Positions 1-10,636 of a stretch of DNA of 64,000 bases are shown piece by piece; the stretch's first letter is position 1, and each line of letters starts with the position of its first letter. The notes under the pieces are model-generated. The model saw only the letters and a program-made list of their open reading frames with translations. It ran no database searches and was not told where the DNA came from. The stretch covers positions 868,001 to 932,000 of the forward strand of contig JASFAU010000012.1 of NCBI GenBank assembly GCA_039704465.1. Reading direction: 5' to 3'. The translations under genes and the position numbers were made by a program. This DNA is from Plasmodiophora brassicae. Lineage: Eukaryota > Endomyxa > Phytomyxea > Plasmodiophorida > Plasmodiophoridae.

Positions 1-491
1 CCGGCGCCCAACTGCACCTTGCCGCGCGCACCGGCCGCACCTGCCACCGGCGTTCGCGAAATCCATGGCCACCACCTGCCGAGCGGATCGCCAAAATATT
101 GGGCGCACACGTGACGAACGTTGCCCACGTGCGGGATCGTTGTTTGTGGCCACGGCCACCGCCATAGTCGTGATGTTCGTTTGTGAGGGCGGTGGTCGGG
201 GTCGAGCTTCTCGCTGGGGCAGGTAGCTCGGGCGACTCTGTGACGGCCGCGTGGGCATGGTGCGCGCGCGAATGCCTGTAACGGTCGGTACCTGTCAGTG
301 GTGCACGGCTGCCCTGCTGCAGAGCACGCGCGCGCTCTTGTGAAGTTGGCCACGTTTCCAGGTCAGTGGGGTCAGCCAGTGCCAGCACGGGTGGTGGTGG
401 TGGTGTTCGTAGCGCCAACTACTCGACGACTCATTCTTGTTTGTTGCGTTACTGCACGATCGTCGTTTGATCGATTGCCTGCCGCGCGACG
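1..491. other. No firmly supported gene; possible edge of a minus-strand gene
   Basis: No convincing coding exon lies upstream of position 492. On the minus strand a short open stretch begins at an ATG near 165 and runs off the window edge. It has no family signature, so I do not call it a gene. The segment should contain the promoter and 5' leader of the plus-strand gene at 492. Confidence 0.3.
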
Positions 492-1207
492 ATGAAGCTG
501 TCCTCGAAGGTCCTGCTCGTTCTAGGTCGCCGAATCGCTGCGCCACTGATTCCAGGCTGTGTCTGACGACTTCCGCAACAGTGGCGCTCGTTTTCATTGC
601 TGCCGTCATCGATGCCGCAGCGACGACGCGCAAGGCGACCACCAGGAAGCCGACGACGCGCAAGCCGACAACCAGAAAGCCAACGACGCGCAAGCCGACA
701 ACAGCCAAGAAGGTGACGACAAAGAAGCCGACAACGAAGGTCAACAAGGCGACGACGAAGAAACCAACGACGGCCAAGAAAATGACGACTAAAAAGCCGA
801 CGACGGTAGCCAAGAAAGTGACAACGAGGAAGCCGACGACGGTAGCCAAGAAAGTGACAACGAGGAAGCCGTCAACGGTTGCGCGCAAGGCGACGACTGG
901 CAAGAAAATGTCGACGAAGAAGCCGACCACCGTCAAGACCATGTCGACGAAACCGACCACCGGTAAGAAGGGCACAACGAAGAAGCCGACCACCGTCTAC
1001 AACGCGTCGACACCGGCCTCTGCTCCAACGCCAGCCCCAACTCCGGCCGCCCCAACACCGGCCCCTGCTCCAACACCGGCCCCTGCTCCAACACCGGCCC
1101 CTGCTCCAACACCAGCGGCGCCGACGCCGGCTCCCACTTCCGGTGCTCTGAAGCAATTCCCGATGGCGATTGTGGCCCTTCTCGTTCCTGTCCTCGCTGT
1201 CGCTTAG
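492..1207 (+). CDS. GPI-anchored Thr/Lys/Pro-rich mucin-like surface protein
   Basis: Exons 492-525 and 582-1207, with a 56-base GT-AG intron. Splicing at phase 1 joins MKLSSKVLLVL to VALVFIAAVIDAA and creates a textbook signal peptide, which is why I prefer this start to the longer open frame in the second exon. The mature chain is built from TTRKP and TTKKP repeats, passes into a PAPAPTP-rich spacer, and ends in a serine-glycine followed by a hydrophobic tail without charges, typical of a GPI-attachment signal. Threonines are likely O-glycosylation sites. The protein is about 219 residues and has no globular domain. The same repeat stalk occurs in three other proteins of this window. Function is inferred: cell-surface or wall component. 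Confidence 0.75.
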
Positions 1208-1536
1208 ACCGGACATCGCCCATACGATTTCGCTCCAGTTTGATGGATACACACAATAAACGCGCCCATCATTATAAACCATGTACACAGTCTGGCACAT
1301 GGTGCTTGGTACCTAATCACGCAGGAAGTAGAGGCGCGCAGTTCCTGCTGAGAAGAATATTCGCCGTTCTCCGCATCTTGTGTGCGGCCGCGGCACTGCG
1401 CTATAGTCATCGAGAAAAGGCGCAACGCACTATGGTTCAGCAGGCAGGACCACTTGACGGATGGATCTGCAGACCGGCGGTGTAGGCATGGCGGGATCTG
1501 CCTAGTCAATGCCATTGTGAAAAACCACTGACGAAT
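1208..1536. other. Intergenic region
   Basis: Only short open frames without family features are present. The stretch presumably holds the 3' end of the upstream gene and the promoter of the kinase gene at 1537. Confidence 0.4.
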
Positions 1537-2775
1537 ATGACGCTATCACGCCCGCGACTGCTCGTTGTGATCCTGATCGTCGCGTTCGGCGGCGCTCATG
1601 CGTTCAATCTCAAAACCTTGCTGCACCGCAGGCTGGCGCGACGAGTGGTACGAACGGCTTCGTTGTGCACTACAGGCGACAGGCTCACTGTGTGTTGATA
1701 TCAGGGACCGATGTCTTCGTCCAAGGAACTGCACGATGAAACGCCCGCTGATCAGCCATCAGCGGTGTTGGATAGAGGGCGCCCACAGGGCGAGGGCTGC
1801 CCAGATAGAGAACTGCACCAATCTGCAGCACCATTGGCCACCGGCCGTCCTGACAGGTCGTCGCTGCCTGAAAGCGGATTGCAGGCTGCCGTCCTTCCTC
1901 AATCAACAGCTGCCGTCCAAGACGACCGCCATGACGATGGTGACCCTTTCGTCGCTCAACCCGCACTGCAGTACATTGCAAGGCATCCTGTCGGGAGCGG
2001 TTCATACGGGACAGTATGGAAAGGTGTTCGCAAGCATCGCACAGCGGGCACGTTGGGATTCGCCAAACTGGTCCAGGACGACGTCGCCATCAAGTTTCAA
2101 TCCCACTCGAACGCGTCCAACCGAGAAGCATCCATCATGGCGTACCTGCGGGATCAGAACGACATCCACCCGAACGTTGTCAAAGTCCTGGACGTGCTCA
2201 TCGGGGCGGAAGGGCCAGCCATTGTCATGGAATCCCTCGACGGCGGGTGCCTGACCGACCGTTTGGAGCAATCGACGGGAATGGCAGAGAGCGCCGCACG
2301 CTCGATCTGGTTGCCCGTCCTCAGCGGACTCGCTTTCCTCCATCGGCACCACATCTACCATGGGGATCTTAACCCGAACAACATCGTCTTCAATGCCTAC
2401 GGGACGCCCAAGGTCGTTGATTTCGGCCTGAGCACGCATTCGCCCTGCGGTCTGGTATCTGGCCCTTGCACTGTGCCCTACGAGGCTCCTGAAGCTGGTT
2501 TCGACGTACCCTTGTACAAAGGAGACAACGCGGACATATGGTCGGCAGGCGCCATGCTCTTCTACATGGTGTTCGGCGAGCACGCCTTCCCGCCTGTCAA
2601 GCACTACGACGCCTGGAAGGAACTCGTACGAACGATGGCGCTACGATTCCCCTGTCATCGTCGACACGTGTCCAATGATCTGACGACGTTGCTGACGACG
2701 CTGTTGGCCCTGGACCCGAGCGCTCGCCCAGCGTTGGTCAGCATCTTTCGAAGTACGTGGGCCAGATGCACGTAA
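1537..2775 (+). CDS. Secreted Ser/Thr protein kinase with signal peptide
   Basis: Exons 1537-1647 and 1705-2775 (57-base intron, phase 0), 393 residues. The first exon encodes MTLSRPRLLVVILIVAFGG followed by AHA, a strong signal peptide. The second exon carries the whole kinase domain: glycine loop GSGSYGTVWKG near residues 134-144, VAIK lysine near 167, catalytic loop HGDLNPNN (Asp near 258, HGD instead of HRD), DFG near 276, an APE-like PYEAPEA, and DIWSAG in the F helix. No transmembrane segment follows, so the product should be exported as a soluble enzyme. A low-complexity, acidic and polar stretch of about 70 residues precedes the domain. If only the second exon were used from the ATG at 1711, the kinase would be cytosolic. 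The splice call is the deciding inference. The 3' tail of this gene is duplicated near 5.8 kb. Confidence 0.75.
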
Positions 2776-2903
2776 TACAGGACACGAGTGTTCCGGGAAA
2801 GGGATCCCAGAAGAAAGTATAGAAGACGGAACGCGCCAAGGACGATTTATTCATTCGGCGCGCAAGAGGACTCGCTTGTGGGCTGGATCGTGATCGGCGT
2901 CAC

Positions 2904-4333
2904 TTAAACGAAAAGCGCTGCCATAACGGGCAGGACAGCGACAAGAGTCGATGCGTGGTACAGGGTGTTGGCACCGCTGATCTTGGTCGGCGGTTCCTGC
3001 GTAAGTGCGGGTGTCGGCGCGGGTGTTGGCGCGGCGGTCGGCGCTACTGTGGGCGCTGGTGTTGGTGCTGGCGTCGGCGACGACGGTGATGCAGGCGTAG
3101 GCGCAGGAGTCGGTGCAGATGCAGGGGTCGGTGCAGATGCAGGGGTCGGCGCAGGCTTCACCGTCGTGCTCGGCTTGAAGGGCGTCAGGTTGCAGCAGGC
3201 GAGCTTGGCGCCGCTCGAGTCGTGCTGTACGATCGACCTGGCCAGCGACATGTTGGCGATGACGCCTGACCGCATCAGCGGGATCGTTATCGTCGGCAGC
3301 TTGTCTAGGGCGATGCGGTTCGCCACAGACGTGTTGAACCAGAACTCGTTGCTCTGCATGGCTGCCGCGATCGACGAGTTGATCTTGAGGTGGCCGCCGT
3401 TGGCCGACGGCGTCGACGCGTTGCCACACATGCCGACATGAACGTGAGCGTACGTTGGACCGGCCGGGTTCCACGGCGCGTTGTTCATCTGGATCAGGGC
3501 GCTGAGCTGGCCGACCGTGCCGGTCTGCATCGCCTGGATGAAGGTGGGGCCGTTCGATCCCTGCGTGAACGTGAAGTTCGTGTTGTAGACGACCCACCCG
3601 GTCTGGCATCGCAGCTGCGCTCCGACCGACGATGTCATCATCTTGTTCGACGGCATCCTCGTCGTGCCCTTTTTCGTGTTCGTGGTCGGCTTGCGAGTTG
3701 TGCGCTTCTTGCCGGTGGTTGGCTTGCGAGTCGACACCTTCTTGCCGGTGGTTGGCTTGCGTGTCGAGACCTTCTTGCCGGTGGTTGGCTTGCGTGTCGA
3801 GACCTTCTTGCCGGTGGTTGGCTTGCGCGTCGTGACCTTCTTGCCGGTGGTCGGCTTGCGTGTCGTGACCTTCTTGCCGGTGGTTGGCTTGCGCGTCGTG
3901 AGCTTCTTGCCGGTGGTTGGCTTGCGTGTCGTGACCTTCTTGCCGGTGGTCGGCTTGCGCGTCGTCGGCTTGCGGGTCGTCGGCTTGCGTGTCGTCGGCT
4001 TGCGAGTCGTCGGCTTGCGCGTTGTCGGTTTGCGCGTTGTCGGTTTACGTGTCGTTGGCTTCCGCGTCGTCGGCTTCCGCGTGGTCGGCTTGCGAGTCGT
4101 TGGTTTGCGAGTTGTCGGCTTGCGCGTGGTCGGCTTGCGAGTCGTTACTGCCTTGCGGGTCGTCGGCTTGCGTGTCGTTGGCCGCCGTGTGGTGACCGGC
4201 GCCGTTGATTCAACGATAGCCATAACGGCGGCAGCGACGACTGAACCCGGGCATTTAGTCAGGCGCTGTCATGTCAGTCGTACGACGAGAAGGGCCTACC
4301 AATGCATAGCAATAGCTTCGTAGACGCGTTCAT
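2904..4333 (-). CDS. Surface protein: TTRKP stalk, Cu-only-SOD-like domain, GPI signal (copy 1)
   Basis: Minus-strand exons 4300-4333 and 2904-4240 (59-base intron), 456 residues. The first exon (MNASTKLLLCI) completes a signal peptide that the long open frame alone lacks. Residues of about 25-215 are TTRKP repeats grading into TTGKK-type repeats. Residues of about 220-367 resemble Cu/Zn superoxide dismutase: HVH for copper ligands 46/48, GGH for the bridging histidine, SIVQHD for His120, and LACC for the disulfide end. The loop that normally holds the two other zinc histidines and the aspartate has no histidine, as in fungal copper-only SODs. The residue aligned with active-site Arg143 appears to be Lys. 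A PAPTP-rich linker and a hydrophobic GPI-type tail follow. Likely role: extracellular superoxide handling at the cell surface. The domain assignment is by motif only. Confidence 0.7.
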
Positions 4334-5790
4334 GCTGTCGACGTCGCGGGATCCCGGGCGACAACGACGCCAACGTGCGAGGTGCTGGAGGTCGGATGTC
4401 TTTCGAAATGCCGACCGGCACACAAGGGCTGCCGAGCAGTGGTCAGCTCAAGGCGCCATGCGCATCACAGTAACGGCACGCAGTTCGTGCAGAGGCAGAC
4501 TGGGGAACCTTTTGTTGTTCCGCGGGGCGACTGAACTCAACCGGCTCAGTCCGGAACCCTGCAGCGGGCTGCGCCGTAACGACCGGGTGCCGGGGTGACA
4601 GCAATGGCTAATGACGGCGAGAACGTCCAGTGTTTTCTCGCGAACCGTATCTCGGCGGGGCAGTTAGCGAGCTACCTGAGTGTCCAGGCTAAAAAATTGA
4701 TGTTCCGGAGATCGATCCCTATGACATAGACGATCCCTGCGACATAGACGTGCAGGAAGACAGCGCGCACCGCCAACAATCGAATAGATCCAGCTCCCTT
4801 CCGATGGCGGCGAAATGGGCTCCGCGGATGACCATTCCGATGACGATACCACTTGGGTTCCGGTACCAGCGATGACCTTCGACATCCATGTCGAGGTGAA
4901 ACATTTTCTGGAAACATACGGCAAGAAAAATGGCTTTCATGTAAGTAATTTTTACATTCCATTGTTCGACGTTGAATGACACTTGCTCATCGTCCCGGAT
5001 CAATGTCTAGTTCAACATTCTTTGCGAAAAACGTTCGCACGCATCAGCTCGCTCTGCCTGTCCGTTCATTCTGGTCGTGGCATTTCCGAACGTTTCGAGA
5101 AGAACCGTGTGTACGAAGGCAGCATTCTCTTCCTCGTTAATGTCAGTAACCAATATTGCTCGTGCCAATATTCGACACTGCCTTTTTACCTGTGGCAGAT
5201 TCCAAACGTCCACGGGTGTGGAATGACAGGCGGAAACGGACATTGTATCTACACGACTCCCTGATGCGGGATTCGTATCGTGCAAAACTCCTTCAGTTAT
5301 GCATGGACAAGATTCGTTGTTCCGCGATGCCCTGGGGGAAACGAGTTTAAGATCGTCTCGGTGAAAAACCGTTCACTAAAATATGCACGAGCCTGGGCAA
5401 TTTCGTCGAGAAGCAACGTGATCCCCACAATTCCGGCCTCTGTGTGCTGCGCTGCTTCTACTTCATAATCCACCAGCATGTTCATATAGTCGATACCCAG
5501 CACATGTGCCTGCTTCGTTTGTGGTACACGCACAAGGTACCCGGCCGACATCACATGTATATCACTGGTGGTGTCTGCATTGGTACCAATGCACGAGTGA
5601 TACAAATGATGTAGTAGAATAGTGTCGTGGCTCTCTTCTCCACAGTGCAATATATATGTCCACATTGTGGTATAGGGAAGCGACGTCAGCTGCCTTCGAA
5701 ACAGGAACAGGGTCGCACTGGCAACACCCCATGGCAAAGCCGGCCTCGGCGTTCTGCTGGAATGATATGATTTGGATGCCGCTCGCATTG
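4334..5790. other. Gene-poor stretch with possible decayed transposase-like ORFs
   Basis: A plus-strand open stretch at about 4825-4950 reads as a conserved-looking segment ending in FLETYGKKNGF, which resembles the start of FAR1/MULE-type DNA-binding domains and is followed by a GTAAGT donor. Minus-strand frames at 5007-5285 and 5297-5800 look protein-like (for example LVTDINEEENAAFVHTV) but do not join into a clean gene. Part of 4334-4520 is the duplicated promoter region also found upstream of the second SOD gene. I see no intact gene here. Confidence 0.3.
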
Positions 5791-5799
5791 CTGACCACA

Positions 5800-5880
5800 C
5801 TTTTGGCCCTGGACCCGAGCGCTCGCCCAGCGTTGGTCAGCATCTTTCAAAGTACGTGGGGGAGATGCACCGAATACAGG
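5800..5880 (+). pseudogene. 3' fragment of the secreted kinase gene
   Basis: About 80 bases are nearly identical to the end of the kinase gene (compare 2705-2785), including the last codons LLALDPSARPALVSIF. The rest of the kinase is absent. The fragment was carried along when the neighbouring SOD-like gene was duplicated. Confidence 0.8.
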
Positions 5881-6011
5881 ACACGAGTGTTCCAGGGAAG
5901 GGTCCCAGAAGAAAGTAAAGTTTATTATAGAAGGCGGAACGCGCCAAGGACGATTTATTCATTCGGCGCGCAAGAGGACTCGCTTGTGGGCTGGATCGTG
6001 ATCGGCGTCAC

Positions 6012-8371
6012 TTAAACGAAAAGCGCTGCCATAACGGGCAGGACAGCGACAAGCGTCGATGCGTGGTACAGCGTGTTGGCACCGCTGGCCTTAGGCGTCG
6101 GTGCCGGCGCCGGTGTAGGTTCTGGAGTAGGTGCCGGTGTCGGCGCGGCGGTAGGCGCTACTGTGGGCGCTGGTGTTGGTGCTGGCGTCGGCGACGACGG
6201 TGATGCAGGCGTAGGCGCAGGAGTCGGTGCAGATGCAGGGGTCGGTGCAGATGCAGGGGTCGGCGCAGGCTTCACCGTCGTGCTCGGCTTGAAGGGCGTC
6301 AGGTTGCAGCAGGCGAGCTTGGCGCCGCTCGAGTCGTGCTGTACGATCGACCTGGCCAGCGACATGTTGGCGATGACGCCTGACCGCATCAGCGGGATCG
6401 TTATCGTCGGCAGCTTGTCTAGGGCGATGCGGTTCGCCACAGACGTGTTGAACCAGAACTCGTTGTTCTGCATGGCTGCCGCGATCGACGAGTTGATCTT
6501 GAGGTGGCCGCCGTTGGCCGACGGCGTCGACGCGTTGCCACACATGCCGACATGAACGTGGGCGTACGTTGGACCGGTCGGGTTCCACGGCGCGTTGTTC
6601 ATCTGGATCAGGGCGCTGAGCTGGCCGACCGTGCCGGTCTGCATCGCCTGGATGAAGGTGGGGCCATTCGATCCCTGCGTGAACGTGAAGTTCGCGTTGT
6701 AGACGACCCACCCGGTCTGGCATCGCAGCTGCGGTCCGACCGACGATGTCATCATCTTGTTCGACGGCATCCTCGTCGTGCCCTTTTTCGTGTTCGTGGT
6801 CGGCTTGCGAGTTGTGCGCTTCTTGCCGGTGGTTGGCTTGCGAGTCGACACCTTCTTGCCGGTGGTTGGCTTGCGTGTCGACACCTTCTTGCCGGTGGTT
6901 GGCTTGCGTGTCGACATCTTCTTGCCGGTCGTTGGCTTGCGTGTCGAGACCTTCTTGCCGGTGGTTGGCTTGCGAGTCGAGACCTTCTTGCCGGTGGTCG
7001 GCTTGCGCGTCGAGACCTTCTTGCCGGTGGTCGGCTTGCGCGTCGAGACCTTCTTGCCGGTCGTCGGCTTGCGCGTCGAGACCTTCTTGCCGGTCGTCGG
7101 CTTGCGTGTCGTGATCTTCTTGCCGGTCGTTGGCTTGCGTGTCGTGACCTTCTTGCCGGTCGTTGGCTTGCGTGTCGTGACCTTCTTGCCGGTCGTCGGC
7201 TTGCGTGTCGTGACCTTCTTGCCGGTCGTTGGCTTGCGTGTCGTGACCTTCTTGCCGGTCGTTGGCTTGCGTGTCGTGACCTTCTTGCCGGTCGTCGGCT
7301 TGCGTGTCGTGACCTTCTTGCCGGTCGTTGGCTTGCGTGTCGTGACCTTCTTGCCGGTCGTAGGTTTGCGCGTCGTAACCTTCTTGCCGGTGGTTGGCTT
7401 GCGTGTCGTGACCTTCTTGGCGGTGGTTGGCTTGCGAGTCGTCGGCTTGCGAGTCGTTACCTTCTTGCCTGTCGTAGGTTTGCGTGTCGTGACCTTCTTG
7501 CCGGTGGTTGGCTTACGAGTCGTGACCTTCTTGGCAGTCGTTGGCTTGCGAGTCGTCGGCTTGCGAGTGGTGACCTTCTTGGCGGTGGTTGGCTTGCGAG
7601 TCGTCGGCTTGCGAGTCGTGGCCTTCTTGCCGGTCGTCGGCTTGCGAGTGGTTACCTTCTTGCCAGTGGTCGGCTTGCGAGTCGTCGGCTTGCGGGTGGT
7701 TGGCTTGCGAGTCGTTGGCTTACGCGTTGTTACTGCCTTGCGCGTCGTCGGCTTGCGCGTCGTTGGTTTGCGAGTTGTCGGCTTGCGCGTTGTCGGTTTG
7801 CGTGTTGTCGGTTTACGTGTTGTCGGCTTACGTGTCGTCGGCTTGCGAGTTGTCGGCTTTCGTGTGGTCGGCTTTCGTGTCGTGGGCTTGCGAGTCGTGG
7901 GCTTGCGAGTCGTGGGCTTGCGAGTCGTGGGCTTGCGAGTCGTTGGTTTGCGAGTCGTTGGTTTGCGCGTCGTCGGCTTGCGAGTTGTTACTGGCTTGCG
8001 GGTCGTCGGCTTGCGTGTCGTTGGTTTACGAGTTGTCGGCTTGCGCGTCGTCACTGGCTTGTGGGTCGTCGGCTTACGCGTCGTTGGTTTGCGAGTTGTC
8101 GGCTTGCGCGTCGTCGGTTTGCGAGTTGTCGGCTTGCGCGTCGTCGGCTTGCGCGTTGTCGGCTTGCGCGTCGTCGGCTTGCGCGTTGTCGGCTTGCGCG
8201 TCGTCGGCTTGCGTGTTGTTGGCCGCCGTGTGGTGACCGGCGCCGTTGATTCAACGAGAGCCATAACGGCGACAGCGACGACTGAACCCGGGCATTTGGT
8301 CAGACGCTGTCATGTCTGTCGTACGAGGATGGCCTACCAATGCATAGCAATAGTTTCGTAGACGTCCTCAT
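6012..8371 (-). CDS. Surface protein: long TTRKP stalk, Cu-only-SOD-like domain, GPI signal (copy 2)
   Basis: Minus-strand exons 8338-8371 and 6012-8281 (56-base intron), 767 residues. It is a paralogue of the gene at 2904: the signal peptide begins MRTSTKLLLCI, the SOD-like domain (about residues 530-677) is almost identical with the same HVH, GGH and SIVQHD ligands and the same missing zinc site, and the PAPTP linker and GPI tail follow. The difference is the stalk, over 500 residues here against about 190 in copy 1, made of TTRKP units and 11-residue TTGKKVTTRKP units. This suggests expansion by repeat slippage. Long open frames also exist on the opposite strand through the repeats but have no start context or domain. 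Confidence 0.72.
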
Positions 8372-8670
8372 GCTGCCGACCTAGGCCTCGCGGGATCCCC
8401 GGGCGACAACGACGCCAACGTGCGCGGTGCTCGGTGCCGGATGTCTTTCGAAATGCCGACCGGCACACAAGGGCCGCCCAGCAGTGGTCAGCCCCAGGTG
8501 CCATGCACATCACAGTTGGAAGTGGCGCTCTGCAACCCGTCACAGAGTAGGTCGAGCTACCAATGCGGACGCGTGGGAATGATCCGAAACGACTGTTGTC
8601 CGGGCGCTGAAATGGGTTTATTCGATACCGATTGGGGGGCGGGCGGCGCATTCCGATGCCGTCCTGCTGC
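8372..8670. other. Intergenic, duplicated promoter segment
   Basis: This is the upstream region of the minus-strand SOD-like gene. Positions of about 8400-8515 match 4350-4480 closely and mark the outer edge of the segmental duplication. No coding feature is recognised. Confidence 0.5.
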
Positions 8671-10108
8671 CTACGACGATTTGGCCTCCTTCTCCATCTG
8701 CTTGACCTGCCGCTCATGGACGGCGGCGTCGATGATGGACTTCAGGAACCACGCCAGCATCAGGAATAGGAAGGTGTCCCAGGCGATGGCGATCAGCGGG
8801 CGCCGGGGCGATCCCGGCTGCGACGACGCGCGGTGGAACTGCGCCTTCGACTCATGGAAGAACGTCTTGATCGAGTCGCACAGCGACGCAGGAAGGAAAT
8901 TTCGCATCTACGCGGCACCCGTGGTGAGGGCGATCGGACGACATGAATATACGAACATACGGACCGTATCGAGGAGGCTTTCGAGGTGGCCTTGATGGAA
9001 CATGTATATGACCGTCATCGATTGAAGCCCGACCTTAAGGACCGCTTTGCCGATGGCGGTCGCGCCAAAGAACGTCCAGAACGGTACCCCGAAATGCCCT
9101 GCATAGAATACAATCAGACCGGGCGCCTCTGCTGCAGGTGCGCGTATAATGGCTACCGCATGTTACGCCAGCAAGGTCAAAGAGCGGGTTCGGGACGGAC
9201 GCAAACAGAAGAATGGACCAGAATCCGAATCGCTGTACAATGGCGAACACAGTCTCCTTGATGCGATCCACCAGCTTTCCATAGCGACTCTTGCTGCCCC
9301 TGCACGCCTGTTCAGCAACGAAATCGGGAAAGAATGCGACCATTGTTACGCGTCTTCTCTCGGCGACAAGGCGGCTAGTGTCTGGCCAGACCGGGCAGCG
9401 GCCCGCGCCATAAAGTACGGTGGCAGCTCCCCCAGCGCCGTACCAAGCCCCCAGATGAATGCGACTTACAGAACACCATGTTCGTCAAATGGCTCCTGTG
9501 GATGACTTGCCGGTCGCTTACCGTATTGGACCTTCCGGAATATATCAAACGTGGATGGCGGCGATCCGGCCACAATGTCCTCGGCGCAGATGAACGCCAT
9601 GGGGCCGGCTGTCTCGAACATCAGCGACCTGCATTCCTCGGCCGCCATGGTGACCTTGGCGATATGCGGGCCGAGATACAGCACGAACGTGTGCAATCCG
9701 GTGCCCAGGCCGATACTAGACAGGACGCCCAGCATCAGCCACCAGGCGACTAGTTGGTCGAATGAATCAAAAGGGATCGCAATCACGATGCGACGGCGGG
9801 TGGTTGTTACTCTGAGCGGCATGATGGTCGACAACGTGCGCCCAAGCGCTCCCCGACACTTTCAGCATGACATACAGGACGACAGTAGCCGCGACGGACG
9901 CCATGAGCGCGCGATGTGTCAGCAGATACAATACAGCGTTGTGCACGGATTCGCGAACGACGAAGGAGAATTCATAGAGCGTGCGCACCGGTGACGTCAG
10001 CAACGTCAGGCGCGGCGGCCGACCGGCCCTGCGGCCGGTTTCGGCACCCTGAACACGATTCAGCGACGCCTGCACGGGGGCGACGTGCGCACGGACCTGG
10101 TCGCTCAT
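8671..10108 (-). CDS. VMP1: Vacuole membrane protein 1
   Basis: Six exons: 9811-10108, 9522-9749, 9350-9464, 9157-9299, 8965-9098, 8671-8907; 384 residues, close to the human length. All junctions keep phase. Diagnostic VMP1 segments are [50 protein letters not shown] and [15 protein letters not shown], with several membrane helices and a charged C-terminal tail. In other eukaryotes VMP1 is an ER multispanning scramblase-type protein needed for autophagosome formation and ER-organelle contacts. The start at 10108 gives a short hydrophilic N-terminus, and an upstream ATG cannot be excluded. The donor GTCCGT of the last intron is non-consensus but is required by phase. Confidence 0.9.
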
Positions 10109-10406
10109 CGGATGTCGGGCGTCGTTGTTGCCGACGACGACGAGATTCGCCCAATGGCGATTCAGCAAAGATATCCTCCAGACGGGCTGTGGCAGCACGG
10201 ACTGCGCGTGCCCCAGTCCCCCCGCAGCAGGACACGGCACTCCTCCCTGTGGGGCAGTCGCATGGGTTTACCTACCTACCTACCGACCCACTCGCTCTGC
10301 CGTCTGCACATACCGTGCGGCCAGTGACACCCTGGCCGGGTCCGGCACGAGATAACGCCGTCATCGGCGCGAAGACCACGCCGATGGGACTAGCCCATGC
10401 CGATAT
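10109..10406. other. Intergenic region between VMP1 and a transposon
   Basis: No gene recognised. The segment carries the VMP1 promoter (minus strand) and ends at the ATAT that flanks the mobile element. Confidence 0.4.
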
Positions 10407-10418
10407 CCCTACTCCGTG

Positions 10419-10442
10419 TAAACCGTAATATATTACGGTTTA
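10419..10442. repeat. 24-bp perfect palindrome, copy 1
   Basis: Perfect inverted repeat with core CCGTAATATATTACGG, flanked by TAAA/TTTA. It directly follows the left TIR of the transposon. Confidence 0.95.
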
Positions 10443-10480
10443 GCCGAAAATAGCTCTGCGAGGTCCTGGTTGTAGATCGG

Positions 10481-10506
10481 CTAAACCGTAATATATTACG
10501 GTTTAG
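10481..10506. repeat. 26-bp perfect palindrome, copy 2
   Basis: Same core, extended by one base on each side. It lies 62 bp inside copy 1. Paired subterminal palindromes suggest transposase binding sites. Confidence 0.95.
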
Positions 10507-10636
10507 AGGGGTGCTGCCTGTGTCTCTTTGGGGTACTCGTCATGCTCGAAACTGATGGTGGTGAACTGTAAAAATAGGAACGAACATCCAGGCCAACAAC
10601 TTCAATTTTTGGGCCACCACAGCCAGAGCTGTTGCC

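Noticed and set aside
6900..8250. CRISPR-like periodicity
   Set aside because: The periodic sequence is a direct tandem codon repeat encoding TTRKP, without unique spacers, in a eukaryotic coding exon.
6504..8361. Very long open frames on the plus strand through the SOD-like gene repeats
   Set aside because: They are antisense to the TTRKP repeats, whose lack of stops in several frames follows from the repeat codons. They have no signal, domain or start context.
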